A stretch of 64,000 nt of DNA from Dictyostelium firmibasis (Eukaryota > Evosea > Eumycetozoa > Dictyosteliales > Dictyosteliaceae). Below the pieces are notes generated by a model that made no database searches, was not told where the DNA came from, and saw only the letters and a program-made list of their open reading frames with translations. This document shows positions 1-12,248 of the stretch, piece after piece. Each line of letters begins with the position of its first letter. Position 1 is the first letter of the stretch. The stretch spans positions 3,962,001 to 4,026,000 of the forward strand of contig CM069768.1 of NCBI GenBank assembly GCA_036169595.1. The letters are read 5' to 3'. The position numbers and the translations under genes were made by a program.

Positions 1-256
1 AGATAAATAGGTACCTGAGGAAAAATGCATAATTTGTAAATTTGTTCATAACTTTTTTTAATAAAACACTATTGATTACACCAGAGCAAACATATAAAAC
101 TACATAAATTAAAATTGTGATTGTTTCTTTACTCATAGAATTTTTAATCTTTGAATACCATGGTACTGGCTCTACAATTTTTATGTTGGCTCCATTATTT
201 TCATCACTATTAATTGATGATAAAAGTGGCTGCTTCTCTTTATCGTTATTACTCAT
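1..256 (-). CDS. Chloroquine-resistance-transporter-like (CRT) protein, N-terminal exon, cut by window edge
   Basis: Seen: an ATG at 256 opens a frame running leftwards. It starts MSNNDKEKQPLLSS (an acidic dileucine-like cytosolic tail), continues PWYSKIKNSMSKETITILIY, then a hydrophobic segment with YVCSGVINSVLLKK and FTNYAFFL. This spacing of a short cytosolic tail, a first membrane span with SGVINSVL and an NYxFFL motif matches the CRT family of the drug/metabolite transporter superfamily, which acts in acidic endo-lysosomal or digestive membranes. D. discoideum has several such paralogues, and I cannot tell which this is. The bases after CTCAG (GTACCT, position 14 leftwards) look like a splice donor, because reading through gives RYLFI where the family has S/N-QL. 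Exon 1 is therefore probably 15..256 (80 codons plus 2 nt). The rest of the gene lies outside the window. Confidence 0.75.
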   Translation of the reverse strand, partial: MSNNDKEKQPLLSSINSDENNGANIKIVEPVPWYSKIKNSMSKETITILIYVVLYVCSGVINSVLLKKVMNKFTNYAFFLRYLFI

Positions 257-1373
257 TCTACTATATATATATGTATATATATGTTGTATTATGTATGTAA
301 AGTATATTTATAATGAAAATTCCTTGTATTATATAATTTTTAATATCTATATACAACTATCGAGTTATTGATGGGTATGTTGTGTGTTTGTGATGAGTAT
401 GTGTACAATTGATGTTTATGTTTTTGTTGTGTTGTTGTTGCTGTTGTTGTTGTTGTTGTTGTTGTTATCTTCACTTTTTTATAAGATCTGTTGCTGTTGT
501 TTTTTTTATTATTTTGTTTTGTATGATTTTATTTTTTTATTTTTAGTGTTTATTTTTTTTTAAATAATAATAAAAAAAAACAAATTTAAATAAGAAAAAT
601 AATGAGAAATAATGAAAAAAAAAAACTTGAATTGTGACGATAAGTTAACAAAGACAGATACAATTATATATGACTGCGAAAAATCAAAAGAAATTTTATT
701 TTTTTTATTTTTTTTTTTTTTTTTGTTTTTTTTTTATTTTTTTATTTTTTTATTTTTTTTTTTTTTAGTTTTTTATTTAGTTTGAAAAAAATAAAAATTA
801 AAAATAATTAAAAAAAAAAAAAAACGAATTTTGGTTGGTCAACAATTGGGAAAATAAAAAAATTCAATTTGCAAACCCAAAAAGAAATTTATATTGATAA
901 CTTTTTATATTATTATTTTTTGTTTTAAAAAATAAAAAAAATTATTTTCATTTTATTTTATAATACCAATGATTAAATTATGAATTTATTTTAATTTATC
1001 CATAACGTTTTTAATATATCAAATAACTATAAAACTATCAAAATAGAAATCATTAAAATTAAGAAATAAATAACATTTTTTTTTATTAATTTATTTTTTT
1101 TAAAAAATATTTTTAAATATAATTTTTTTTTTTAAAAAAAAAAAAAATAAAAAATAAACAGATAGATTTATCAAAGAATTGAATATAAAGAATTTGTTTT
1201 TTTGTGTGGTGTTAAAAAACACCTTGTATTATTTCTTTTTTTTTTTTAGTTTTTTTTTTTTCTTTAGTTTTTTTTTTTTTTAGTTTTGTATATGTACATT
1301 TTTAATTTTTTTATAAAAAAAATTTTTTTTTTTCTTTTTTTTTTTTTTTTTATGACGATTAAATTTGATATGA
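257..1373. other. Intergenic region between CRT-like gene and histone H4
   Basis: About 1.1 kb of A+T-rich DNA, upstream of the CRT-like gene and downstream of H4 (both on the minus strand). It holds a (GTT)n microsatellite at about 431-467, many poly(T) and poly(A) runs, and short TATA-like stretches at about 262-285. I see no coding frame or RNA gene. Confidence 0.6.
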
Positions 1374-1700
1374 TTAAGAGTTGAAACCGTATAAAGTTCT
1401 ACCTTGTCTTTTAAGGGCATATACAACATCCATAGCAGTTACAGTACGACGACCTGCATGTTCAGTGTATGCAACGGAATCACGAATAACATTTGTTAAG
1501 AAAGTACGTAATACATTTCTAGTTTCTTCGTAAATTGGGAAGGAAATACGTTTGACACCACCTCTACGAGCTAAACGACGAATGGCTGGTTTAGTAATAC
1601 CGTTGATGTGTTCCTTTTGGGTTTTCTTATGACGTTTGGCACCAACTTTACCACCAACTTTACCACCTGTCTTACCACCTCTTGATTGTGCTGAACTCAT
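1374..1700 (-). CDS. Histone H4
   Basis: Single-exon gene for a 108-residue protein; ATG at 1700. The core is unmistakably H4: [53 protein letters not shown] and the C-terminus [14 protein letters not shown]4 pairs with H3 in the nucleosome core. The N-terminal tail is longer than the usual 102-residue mature protein and diverged ([20 protein letters not shown]). It keeps the alternating Gly/Lys pattern that acetyltransferases use and the basic AKRHKK patch before the histone fold. Core substitutions relative to the near-invariant animal/plant sequence are visible, for example FP where GL is usual after RIS. D. discoideum has more than one H4 gene, so no symbol is given. It is divergent with the heat shock gene at 2436. 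Confidence 0.97.
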   Translation of the reverse strand: MSSAQSRGGKTGGKVGGKVGAKRHKKTQKEHINGITKPAIRRLARRGGVKRISFPIYEETRNVLRTFLTNVIRDSVAYTEHAGRRTVTAMDVVYALKRQGRTLYGFNS

Positions 1701-2435
1701 TGTTTTATTTTATATGTTTGTTTTATTGTGTATTGAAAAAAAAAAAAAAGTTTTGAAATAATAAATAAATATTTGGGTAAAAAAAAAAAAAATTTTTTTT
1801 AAATTCTATTTTTTTTTTTCATTTTTTTTTTTTTAACGGTGAAAAGTCAAAAATCCAAAAAAACAAAAAAACCCCATATAAAATTTTAAAAAACTTTCTT
1901 ATTTTAAATTGTAATTTTTTTTTTTTTTCAATTATGAATTTCTCAGAAAATAGTTTAGGTTAATAATAAATTTTTTTTTATTTCTTTTTTATTTTTTAAA
2001 AAATGTTCAGAACAAAAATTTCTAAAGAAATAAAATATGCTTAATTGTTTTTAATTAATAAAATTTCCTTATTTTATTTTTTTTTTTATTTATTTTTTTT
2101 TTATTTTTTTTTATTTTTTTTTATTTTTTTATTTTTTTATTTTTTTTTTATTTGATTTATATTTTAAATTTTTTTTAAATTTCATTTGTTTTCTCACAAA
2201 AATTGTGGGGATAATAATTTGAAAACCAACAATGATTCATGCAATCCTAGCTGAAACAATGTCATAAAAATAAATTTCTTCTTTATAATAAAAAAAAAAA
2301 AAAAAAAAAAAAATATATAAATGGTTTCATTCATTTCTTTTTTCTTCATTAAATAAAACACAATAAATAAATATAAATAAATAATAAATATAAATAGTAT
2401 AAATAAAAAAAAAAAAAGTAAAAAAAAAATAAACA
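1701..2435. other. Divergent promoter region, histone H4 / small heat shock protein
   Basis: 735 bp separate the two start codons. It is A+T-rich with long T runs at about 2080-2150 and an A run just upstream of the heat shock gene. A moderately complex block at about 2185-2275 is the best candidate for real regulatory sequence. I looked for a canonical heat shock element (TTCnnGAA or GAAnnTTC) and found only off-spaced arrays such as GTTCAGAAC at about 2004-2012. Confidence 0.5.
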
Positions 2436-3023
2436 ATGGCAACACTCTTTGATATTTTAAATACACTTAATAACAACGGAAATAATTTTAAAGATTGTAA
2501 AAAACAATATTCAATTAATAAAAATAGAATCGATTTTGTACCATCAATGGATGTAACGATGACAAATGATAAATTAATAATTGAAACAGAGTTGGCAGGT
2601 GTTTCAAAGAGTGATATCAATATTAACATTAAAGATTCAATACTCATTATTCAAGGTGAAAAGAAAAAGAATTCATTTAAACAACAAAAATTAGCAATTG
2701 AAAATTCATCATTATCATCAAACAACAAAGAAGATGAACCATCAATTGAGGAATTTGAAGAAGATGTTAAGCCAAAATTATCATCTACAACATTAGATAA
2801 AACAGAGATTAAAGTAGAGGAAGAAAATGAACCAAAAGTCAATTGTAAAAAGTTTATTTCGGAGAGATCATTTGGTAATTTTAAAAAACATTTAAATCTT
2901 TCAAATATTTTATATCAATTAGATTTAAATACAATCAATACTCAATTTGAAAATGGTTTATTAACAATTACAATTAATAAGAGATCTGACTGTTCAAATA
3001 CAATTAAAATATCAATTAATTAA
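2436..3023 (+). CDS. Small heat shock protein, hspG type (Hsp20/alpha-crystallin)
   Basis: Single exon, 195 residues, ATG at 2436 in an AAACAATG context. The alpha-crystallin fold is split. The first half (residues ~35-77) has [20 protein letters not shown] followed by [20 protein letters not shown]. The second half (residues ~138-195) has [19 protein letters not shown], then [13 protein letters not shown] and the C-terminal ISIN. Between them sits a low-complexity acidic/Ser insert (~residues 80-135). Proteins of this class bind unfolding clients without ATP as oligomers. The acidic insert inside the crystallin domain is typical of the D. discoideum hspG family, which has many near-identical members, so the exact one is not assigned. 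It shares its upstream region with H4. No clean heat shock element was seen. Confidence 0.88.
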   Translation: MATLFDILNTLNNNGNNFKDCKKQYSINKNRIDFVPSMDVTMTNDKLIIETELAGVSKSDININIKDSILIIQGEKKKNSFKQQKLAIENSSLSSNNKEDEPSIEEFEEDVKPKLSSTTLDKTEIKVEEENEPKVNCKKFISERSFGNFKKHLNLSNILYQLDLNTINTQFENGLLTITINKRSDCSNTIKISIN

Positions 3024-3191
3024 CTTTTTCCCATTTTTTTTCAAACTCTTGTATAGAATTTATCAATAAAAATAAAAACTTTTTTTTTTTTAAACTTATT
3101 CATGTTTTTATTGCATTTTTTTTTTTATTCATTTAAATGGTAAATATAAATTTTAAATTTGGATCTTTATTTTTATAGCTTTTCTTTTTTA

Positions 3192-3528
3192 TTAGAAAAA
3201 TAAAGAGGTGAAAATTAATGCGAAGCTAATTAAATAATGGTTTGTTTTAAAGATATTGGATGAAGATAAAATATTATCTGAATCAACACCCGCCTCACTA
3301 CCCGAGGGAGAAGGAGAAGAGGAAGAAGTGGGTGACGGTGACGAGGATGATGATAGAGTTGAGGGATTACCACTACCACTAACAGGTGTAGAGGTAGAAG
3401 TAGTAGTTGTTGTCGAAGCTGTGTTAAAGGAGGTGGTGGGTTTAGATGTACCACTGCTAGTTATGGAGGTTGTAGTGGAGTTTGGATTTGAGGATGTACT
3501 AGAGCCAGTTTGTGATGATGATGTTGTG

Positions 3529-3559
<31 letters not shown>

Positions 3560-6500
3560 ATGTTGTTGTTGATGTTGTTGATGTTGTTGACGTTACTGTT
3601 GTAGTTGAAACAGAACAATCTGATTTTGTTTGATATCCAGGTTTACAATCACAAAGACCAGTCATATAATTACATTGACCGTTGTTACTACATTCATAGG
3701 GTGAACCAGGGCAATGAGTATAATGATAAAATCCATCACTAAAAATTGTTGTCAAAGAGTTTTGAGTAAGATTAACCGAAATTTTAGTACTCCATCGATT
3801 TTGATTAGATATGAAATTACATTTTAACATTGTATCAGTTATAGAATCCAATATTGAACAATCAATATTACTTTCACTTATTGAAACTTTTGTTGATAAT
3901 TTATCAGTTATAAAATTATTACCTTGAATTGTAATTGTAAAACCATTTGGAGATATCGAACTAAAGAAACCATTTGGAGATACTGATGTAATTATTGGTA
4001 ATGCATAACTAGTTTCAAATTCTTTACTTTTTAAAATTATATCATTTGAATCATAGGGATTAATAGATTGTGAAATTATTTTAAATTTACCAGAACCGAT
4101 TGGAACTTTACATATTATTTTATTACCATTTATAAATTGTTCACAATTTAATTTAATATTATTATTATTATTATTATTATTATTACTAATAATCATATAA
4201 ATATCATTTGATAAATAACTACCAGTAATAGTAATATTATCACCTTTTAAAGATGGAAGAGGAGAAACATTTGTAATAATTGGTTTTAGATTTAAATATT
4301 TTAAACCATTACCACCTGTACCATCTGAATTGGTTTTATTTGATAATCCACCATCAATTGATATTGTAATTAAAGAACTAATAAAATCATTTGGTAATTT
4401 AATATCAATATAATTTAAATTTAAATCCATAATATTTGAAATTAGATTTGATGATGATGATGCTGTTGATAAAATTTGTAGGTAATTTTTATCTAATGGA
4501 TTTACAAAATTTGAACCTTGAATTCTTAATAATCCATTATTACTATCACTTGGTTGAATAAAACCAGTTATAATTGGTGATAAATAACCAAAAGTTAAAT
4601 TATTTTTATAATCAGAATCACCTAAAAGTGAAATTATTGAATTTTTTGAAGTTAAAATTCTATCAGTTGATTTAAATTCCAAGGTTGATGATGATTTAAT
4701 AATAGTATTTGTTAAAGTTTGATGAGCAATTAAAATTTGAAAATTATCACCAATTTTTGTACCAATTACACTTGTAAAGAATAAACCATTAATAGTTAAA
4801 TCAGTTGGTGAAGTTGAAATTAGTAATGGTGATAATGAAATTAATTGTGGTTTTAAAATCAAATTTGACCAAATTTTACTATTACCATAAATATCTGAAA
4901 TTATTAAATCACCATTAACAGAATCTGATGGTAGAGAGCAAATAATTTCATAAACACTACCGTTACAATTTAATTTATTAATATTTGAATTGCCAAGTTT
5001 AAATAATGATTGATATTGTAAATCCATTATATTTTCACCAGTGATTTGAATTTTATCAAAATCTTGTTGAATACTATTTTCATAATGTGCATTTAAATAA
5101 TTGAATTTAAAAGATTCAATCGATAAATCACCAATAGAAATAAAAACTTTATAATAACCATCTAATGATTTTTGAATATTTGAATAATCAATTAAATTCT
5201 CTGAATATCTACATTTAATTTGTTGTTGATTAATTAATTCAATATTAATACAAGAAAAACTACTGTTGCCAATTTTAACCGAAACTTTATTAATATCATT
5301 ACCAAAATAATTACCATCTATAGTAATTACACCTGGTCTTTTTAATGGTAATCCTGAAACATTTGATATTATTGGATACCTTTGAGAACAATCATCTAAT
5401 CCAAAATCATCTTTACATATACATTTTAAATTTATACATTCACCATTATTAAATCCACTACAATCATTTTTACAAATTGATTTATAATTTAAAATTAATA
5501 ACGGATTACCTAAACTTGTACCTATTAAAAGTTTATTACTACTACTACCACCACCACCACCACCACCATTATCATTATTACTTGATCTTCTAATTGTTAA
5601 AGCTGTTATATTTCCAATATTATTCAATTCAAATAATTCTTGATTATTACCATTTATATCCATTGATAAAATATATTGATTTAATAAGGGGTCAATTAAT
5701 GTAAAGAAAATTTGACCTTGTACTAAATCAATCGATGAAAAATTACATTTTGAAAAATAAGAACCTGTTGATTTTGGTATGAAATTAATATCAACTGTTT
5801 TAAATTTGGTTATTGAGTTTGATGTATAATTTAAAATTTCAAATGATAATTTCATTGTTGGATTATTAGTTTCATTTCTACTACATGTATATAATAATCT
5901 ATTATCACTATCAATTGATCCAACATATCTACTAACTGAATCATTAATTGTATACAATGGAGATTTTGGTAATGTTGATGCAAGAGTTTTTGCATCTAAT
6001 AGTCTAATCATACCTTTATTACCTAAAAATATTAGTTTATTTTTTGAATCAATTGTTCTATATATATATATATATATAATATTAAATAAATGTTAATAAA
6101 TAATATAAAAAAATTTTAATTAATTATTTTTTTAAAACTTACAACATAGTTTGAGGTAAAGTTACTTCGATACCAGAAGAATCGGATGAAAAGTTTTCAT
6201 CAATAAATTTAAGATCGAATTTTGTATAGAAAATATTTGATGCTGTTATAAATATATTATTTAAAAAGTTGGTAATATAGCAATTAAAATCGTTATTGGT
6301 TGGTAAACCAATTGCTATTTCTCTTGAAGTTTTTTGAGTGATATCAATAAGGTATGCATAATTATTGGTTATAGCAATAACTTTACTATCATTACCAATG
6401 AATGGTACTGATGTTATAAGTTTTAAATTATTTGTACTAGAATATTGAAATCCGATTGTTGACAACGATGTGGATGGTGCTAATGATAAAACTGAGTCTA

Positions 6501-6708
6501 TATCATTGTAATAAATTTTTCTACCCGAGATAAAGAAAACAAATTTACCATTTTCAGAAAATACTGTTTTTTCTAATATATTATTTGAATTTATAATATT
6601 AATAGATGTGATTGTATTATTTAAATTTATTCTTTGTGATGATGCTATCAAAAAATAGGATGATGCCAAAAAAATTGAAATTAAAAAATAAAAATTTTTG
6701 ATTTTCAT
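3192..6708 (-). CDS. Large GPI-anchored surface protein with EGF-like and IPT/TIG domains
   Basis: Two exons: 6708..6143 and 6057..3192 (intron 6142..6058, GTAAGT...TATAG), 1,143 residues. The start is the ATG at 6708, giving MKIKNFYFLISIFLASSYFL, a clear signal peptide; upstream in-frame codons are only a poly(T)-derived Lys run. The N-terminal ~400 residues resemble a beta-propeller-like ectodomain. An EGF-like module follows (CKNDCSGFNNGECINLKCIC), then several IPT/TIG repeats (for example PIISNVSGLPLKRPGVITI). A second EGF module follows (CPGSPYECSNNGQCNYMTG). The stalk is Ser/Thr/Pro-rich (long TTTSTT runs), and the end is small residues plus a hydrophobic tail, as in GPI-anchored proteins. 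IPT/EGF stalked proteins of dictyostelids include the Tgr adhesion/allorecognition family. Membership here is inference from architecture only. Confidence 0.85.
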
Positions 6709-7240
6709 AAATTTTTTTTTTTTTTTTTTTTTTTCCAAAAAAACTTTGAAAAAAAATCATTTTTTTTTTTTTTTAAAAACGAAAAAAGATTAAAAAAAAA
6801 AAAAGAAAGTGGCAACTCGTTTACTGAGGAAGAATTTTTTTATTAAATTGGGAAAAAAAAAAAAAAAATATTGAATATCGGAAAAAAAATATTTATTTTT
6901 GGAAATATGTCATTCAATTACACTTTTATTATTTAGTATAAATAAAAAACAAAAAAATAAAAAAAAACTAAAAAAAAACAAAAAAATAAAAAAATTATAT
7001 TTAAAAAAAACAAATAAATTAGTACTATTACAATTAAAAAAACATCAGCCGATTACATTACTGGTGGCTACCCGGATCACATTTTCAGAAAAAAAAAAAA
7101 AAAAAAATAAAAAAAAAAAAATAAAATAAAATAAAAAAAAATTTTAAATAAACCACCGCACCTTACATATAGGTTTTTTTTTTTTTTTTTTTAATTTTTT
7201 TTTTTTAAAATTTTCTTTATTTTCTTTTTTTTTATATTAA

Positions 7241-7271
<31 letters not shown>

Positions 7272-7537
7272 CTTCTTCTTACAAAATTATTTCTTTGTTT
7301 TTTTTTTTTTTTTTTGTATAATTTTTTTTGTTAGTTTTTTGATTTCTGTACAATTTTATTTTTTCAAATAAAAAAAATAAAAAAATAAAATTAATTAATT
7401 TTTTTTAAAAAAAAAAAAAAAATCAAAAAAAAAAAAAGTTTTTTTTTTTTATTTTTAATACCACACATATAATTTTATTTTTTTTGATAAACACAACATC
7501 ACACATACATATTTATATATATATATACAAATAAAAA
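6709..7537. other. Intergenic, divergent promoter region of surface protein and Rab gene
   Basis: 829 bp of mostly homopolymer A/T. Two blocks of ordinary complexity stand out: about 6808-6835 and about 7040-7085, the latter with CCGATTACATTACTGGTGGC. A TATA-like (AT)n stretch lies at about 7511-7527, just before the Rab ATG. No gene seen. Confidence 0.5.
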
Positions 7538-8378
7538 ATGCCACAACAAGGAGAAGAGGAATCAGAATATCTTTTTAAAAGTACTATTTTAAATTATTTA
7601 TTTTACTAAAAACGAAACAGTTTTGTTGATGTCCAATGATGACAACATGTTGTTTTTGATTATGCTTTTTTTTTTTTTTTTTTTAAAAAAAAAAGAATAT
7701 TTATTCTAATCAAATATATATATGTATATGTAAATTATAGTTGTAATTATAGGTGATTCAGCAGTTGGCAAATCAAATTTATTAAATAGATTTACAAGAA
7801 ATGAATTTACAGAGAAAACTAAAGCAACTATTGGTGTAGATTTTGGAACAAAGAGTATAGAGATTGATAATAAGATTATAACAGCCCAATGTTGGGATAC
7901 TGCAGGTCAAGAGAGATTCAGAGCAGTTACATCTGGTTATTATAGGGGAGCAGTTGGCGCAATGATTGTTTATGATATCACATCAAAGATTAGTTTTAAA
8001 AATGTTACAAGATGGTTAAATGAATTGAGAGAGATGGCAGAACAAGATATCCTGATCATGATGGTTGGTAATAAATCTGATCTTGAGATGAGCAGAGAAG
8101 TACCAACTAAAGAGGCACAAGCATTCGCTGAATCGAATAAAATTTCATTCTTGGAAACCTCTGCCTTAAATTCTACAAACGTAAATCAATCCTTTGAGAG
8201 ATTACTTACCGATATTTTCCACTTGGTTAGTTCAAAGAAACCAATGGTAGTTGATGACACCCAGAATTGGTTGGTTCCAAATCAAGGTAAAAAATTGACT
8301 CCTCTTACTGATCCTGCTCCTCAATTAACTGCAAATACAACCTCAACTCATCAAGAAAAGAAAGGTGGTTGTTGTTAA
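7538..8378 (+). CDS. Rab11-family small GTPase
   Basis: Two exons: 7538..7580 and 7741..8378 (intron with an uncommon GTACTA donor and ATTATAG acceptor), 226 residues. GTPase motifs are in order: P-loop GDSAVGKSN, switch I with [21 protein letters not shown] (switch II), NKSD and ETSAL. It ends GGCC, the double-cysteine geranylgeranylation signal. The closeness of [25 protein letters not shown] and the hypervariable tail place it with Rab11/RabA proteins, which govern recycling-endosome traffic and, in Dictyostelium, contractile-vacuole function. D. discoideum has three Rab11 genes. I suspect rab11C, but the sequence alone does not let me prove which. The short first exon ends in YLFK, so the P-loop strand IVIIGDS spans the splice junction. 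Confidence 0.93.
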
Positions 8379-9648
8379 AAAAAAAATATAAAAAAAAAAT
8401 AATAAAAAAAATTAAAAAAAATAATAAAAAATGAAATGGCATCTATTTATTAAATCCTATCGATTACCTAGAGTTTATTTCAATTAAAAACATTTTTTTA
8501 ATTTTTTTTTTTTTTCAAAGATTTTTAATTTATTTTATTTCCACCATTTAAATAAAGTTTTTTTTCATTATTAACAATTGATGAAACCAGGATACCAAAT
8601 ATAAACTATATTAAAAAGTAAGTGAAAAAAAAAAAAACATTTGGCAATGGTTTTAATCAAAATATAAGTAGGAGTAATACCATCATGTGTTAAATCTTTA
8701 ACATTTGATTATGGTTTTTATTTTATTTTATTTTGTGGTTTTCTGGATAGGTTGGTAGAGGGACTATCTGTGTTTATTTTCTTGGTTTAAGTATTTGATG
8801 GTTTTCTTCTATACCATATTTTCTTTGATTCTAGAATTATTTTTTAGCAGTTTGTGTGTTGTTTCTTTTTAATTTGATAATAATTTTTGCAATTTTATGA
8901 TTTATTTTATTTATTTTTTTGATGATGAAGAGTTAAGTTAAAAGTTCGAAACCATCTTTAGTATTTGAATTTTGTTATGTTTAAAACATCCATTAAATTA
9001 GTTGTGTTTGAGAAACTTTATTCCCAACTAGTTTGTAACAAGTGAGTTTTTGATATGTCTAATGATGGATAGTCACAATAACATTTGTAGTTAAAATGTT
9101 TTCCACTTTTTTTTTTTTTTTTTTTTTTTAAAATCGCCAGCATGTCATATTCTTTATTTTTTAATTTTTTTTTTTTTTTTTTTTTTTCGTTGGATATTAG
9201 GTTGTACTTTTTTTTATTAAAAATTAATTTTTTATTTTTTTTTTTAATTTTTTTTTTAATTTTTTTTTTAATTTTTTTTTTTATTTTATTTTTCTCTTTC
9301 TTTTTTCTTTTTTTTTTTTTTTTACACGAATTGTTTGTTTTGGTTGTAGTCGTAATTTGATTAGTGTATAGTTGTATTTTTAAAAAAAATTATTTATTTA
9401 TTATATTGTGTGGTTATGTGTTAAGTCTGAATTAATTAATTCAAAAAAATAAATAAAAAAAAAAAAAATTTTAAGAATATTTAAAAAAAATTTTTTTTTT
9501 AATTTTAAATAAACACACACATTGTTTCATTCCAATAAATATTTTATTATTATCTATAAAATAATTAAATATAAAAAAATTATATATATATATATAAATA
9601 TATATAAATAAAAAATAAAAATAAAAAAATAAAAATATAAAAATAAAA
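8379..9648. other. Intergenic region with decayed coding sequence
   Basis: About 1.27 kb between two plus-strand genes. The middle part (about 8570-9110) is far less repetitive than normal intergenic DNA here and looks like old coding sequence; an FNIP-repeat relic is listed separately. The flanks are poly(T)/poly(A), with TATA-like (AT)n at about 9580-9605 before the next gene. Confidence 0.5.
8636..8720 (+). pseudogene. FNIP-repeat relic
   Basis: Reading the plus strand gives fragments TFGNGFNQNI and, in another frame, GVIPSCVKSLTFDYG. These are the two halves of the FNIP repeat (FG..FNQ.I ... G.IP.SV..L.FG) that is abundant in Dictyostelium. Only about one repeat survives, broken by frame changes, with no start or flanking F-box-like region. 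A remnant of a repeat gene rather than a working gene. Confidence 0.6.
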
Positions 9649-9709
9649 ATGAAAATATTATTTATAGTATTATTAGTAATATCTATAGTAATATCGATAA
9701 CGAATGGGG

Positions 9710-9740
<31 letters not shown>

Positions 9741-10654
9741 CAATAAAAAACATCATAATGGAAAAGTAGATTCATATAGTAATAGTAGAGAGGATTCCAG
9801 TTTAGATATGGATAAAAATAATTTGGCCAATGGTGGAATTGGTGGATTTAATAGTTTTAGTAGTAATAAACCCCCACCAACATTATTTGAACAAATTAGT
9901 AATAGACTATTCTATCACAATGATCATTTCAGTGATATTGGTAATTCAATTCAACAATTTGGAGAATTTATTGAAACCTTAAAGAATGGTAATTTTAAAA
10001 ACCAATTAAAATCAAAAAAAGACTTAAAAAAAGAATTTTTAAAAAAGAAAAAATCTGCAATTAGCAACGATAATGATAGTAGTAATATTGATGATAACGA
10101 ATCATCACATGATGAAAACTATTATTATGAACACTATACACCATCACCATTATTATCACCATCAAATTCAATAATTGCACAACAACAATTAAAACAACTA
10201 GAAAAGAAACAATCTAGACATGGTAATAAACCAAATCATCAATATAAAACAATTAATAATAATAATAATAAATTATATAGAAAATTCTTAACAACCGACG
10301 AGAATGGAATTAATCAAATCATTGGTAAAGAGCTAGGCAAACATCCAATATCTGATGATTTAGATGAATGGTTTGAAAATAATAAACAGCAACAACAACA
10401 AATTCTTTTAAATTCAATAAGAGATAATAATGATGATAAAAAACTTTATGGATCAAATATTGCTTCTGTTTGTAATTCAGGTGTTCTCACAACAACTACC
10501 AGTTTAACAAACACTTGTCTTGGTCAAGTTTGTTATATTAATGAAATGAAATGTAATGGTCAAAATATAACAATTACAAGTTCAACTCCATATAATTCAA
10601 CTTTTAATTATAATACTTGTCAAATTAATTCTGTAGGTTTTATCTAGTTGGTGG

Positions 10655-10700
<46 letters not shown>

Positions 10701-12001
10701 AACTTTTTTTTTTATTTATAGATTTATTGTCCAAACTCGGTAAGTGTTGTAAAAATTTATGATTTTAAAGAATTATATGGATTAAAGCAATGTAATACAA
10801 TTAAATTTCAATGTGATCAACAATATTTGAGTCAATGTAAAATTGATGATTTAGTATGTGATGGTAATACACAATTTGGTGATAGTAATAAAATGTTTGG
10901 TTTTCAATGTACCAATGAGAGATTAGTTTGTGATGGTGTGGTTGTACCAACAAATAAATATAAACAATTCAATCAATCTATTGCCAATGGTAGTTGTACA
11001 GTTCAAACCTATCCATGTGATTCAATTACTGAATCGATATTGGATATAACCCAAACTTGTAATCCAAATATTACCACAGGTTATAAGAATTGTTCAGTGT
11101 CTTACAGAGTGACTACTTCATCATCTACCTACTGCTCAAGACAATTACCAGAGTATTCTTGTCAATGTCCAATGGATTATATGGGAAGGTTGTGTAATAG
11201 AGCAACACCAATCATTTGTGAACTCAATTTGGTATCACCAAAACCAAATTGTACAGGTGACAATTTCATTCTCTCTCAATCACATTGTTTCACTTTTACT
11301 AAAGATTCCTCACCTTCTTTTAAATTCAATCTTGATTGTTTCTTTGCTGTAAATAATCCAACTCCAACCCATAATTTTAAATATTGGATAAATACCCCTA
11401 ATGTATGTAAAAGTAGAATTTTTTTTTTTTTTTTTTTTAAAAATTATTTTCATAATCACTAAACTAACTTTTTTTTTTTTTTTTTTAGTTAAAAATAAGT
11501 AAACCTGTTACATGGAGTTTGTCAAGTGAATACATTAATTTCTATAGATTATTTAATACATCAATGAGAAATGAATATAAATTATCAAAAGAACAAATTA
11601 GTGGAACTAAACCAGTTTGGTTTAATTCAACTCAAATTTCAAAGATCACCGATCAATATTTTATTGCAAAAAGACTATATACAGAGATATCCTTAATAAC
11701 TCCAACATCAAGTAATACTGGTGGTAATAGTGGTAGTAGTAGTGATGATAGTAGTTTTTCTAGTGGTAGTATCGATACAGGTTCAAATTCAATTAATAAT
11801 TTATTATCATCAACAAGCTCAACAAATACAGCAACATTATCGAAATTCTTTATTTACATTTCAGATTATCCAATAACTTCTCATCCAACACCATCAATGT
11901 CAAAAGTTAAATTAGCATTTATCATTATCGGTTCTTTCTTAGCTTTTGTATTATTAATTATTGCTATTATTTTTTATAAAATTAAATTAAAAGTTAATTA
12001 A
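9649..12001 (+). CDS. Type I membrane protein of unknown function (Cys-rich ectodomain, one C-terminal TM)
   Basis: Three exons: 9649..10632, 10722..11402 and 11489..12001, all phase 0 (donors GTAGGT and GTATGT), 725 residues. The start gives MKILFIVLLVISIVISITNG, a signal peptide. Next is an Asn-rich, then charged, low-complexity region with histidines. From ~residue 270 comes a Cys-rich ectodomain (CNSGVLTTTTSLTNTCLGQV, CDGNTQFG) containing an EGF-like motif, YSCQCPMDYMGRLC. A Ser/Gly-rich stalk and one membrane span (LAFIIIGSFLAFVLLIIAII) with a short basic tail KIKLKVN finish it. I do not recognise a named family; the topology suggests a surface or contractile-vacuole/endosomal protein. 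A long poly(A) and poly(T) lie inside intron 1. Confidence 0.8.
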
Positions 12002-12248
12002 ATTTTGAATAAAATATAAAATATAAAATATATTTATATTTTTTTTTAATTATTAATTAATTAAGAAAGGGTCAACCCCTTCTTGAATTTTTTTTGTTTT
12101 TTTAAAGAGTTTGGTTTTATTTTACTTGAAAAAAGAGTCTTTTTCATATATTTTTCTTCATAAAATTTTTATTTTCTCTAAAATAATAAATTCTACAAAC
12201 AAAAGAAATATGTTGGTGTTCCCTAAATTTTTACAAAAAAAAACTCAA

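Noticed and set aside
1980-2060. Heat shock element upstream of the small heat shock gene
   Set aside because: GTTCAGAAC and TTTCTAAAGAAA have the right letters but wrong spacing for nTTCnnGAAn; not called as a site.
6139-6738. Start of the IPT/EGF gene upstream of 6708
   Set aside because: The upstream triplet at 6738 is TTG and codes for a Lys run before the natural signal peptide; the ATG at 6708 fits a eukaryotic start.
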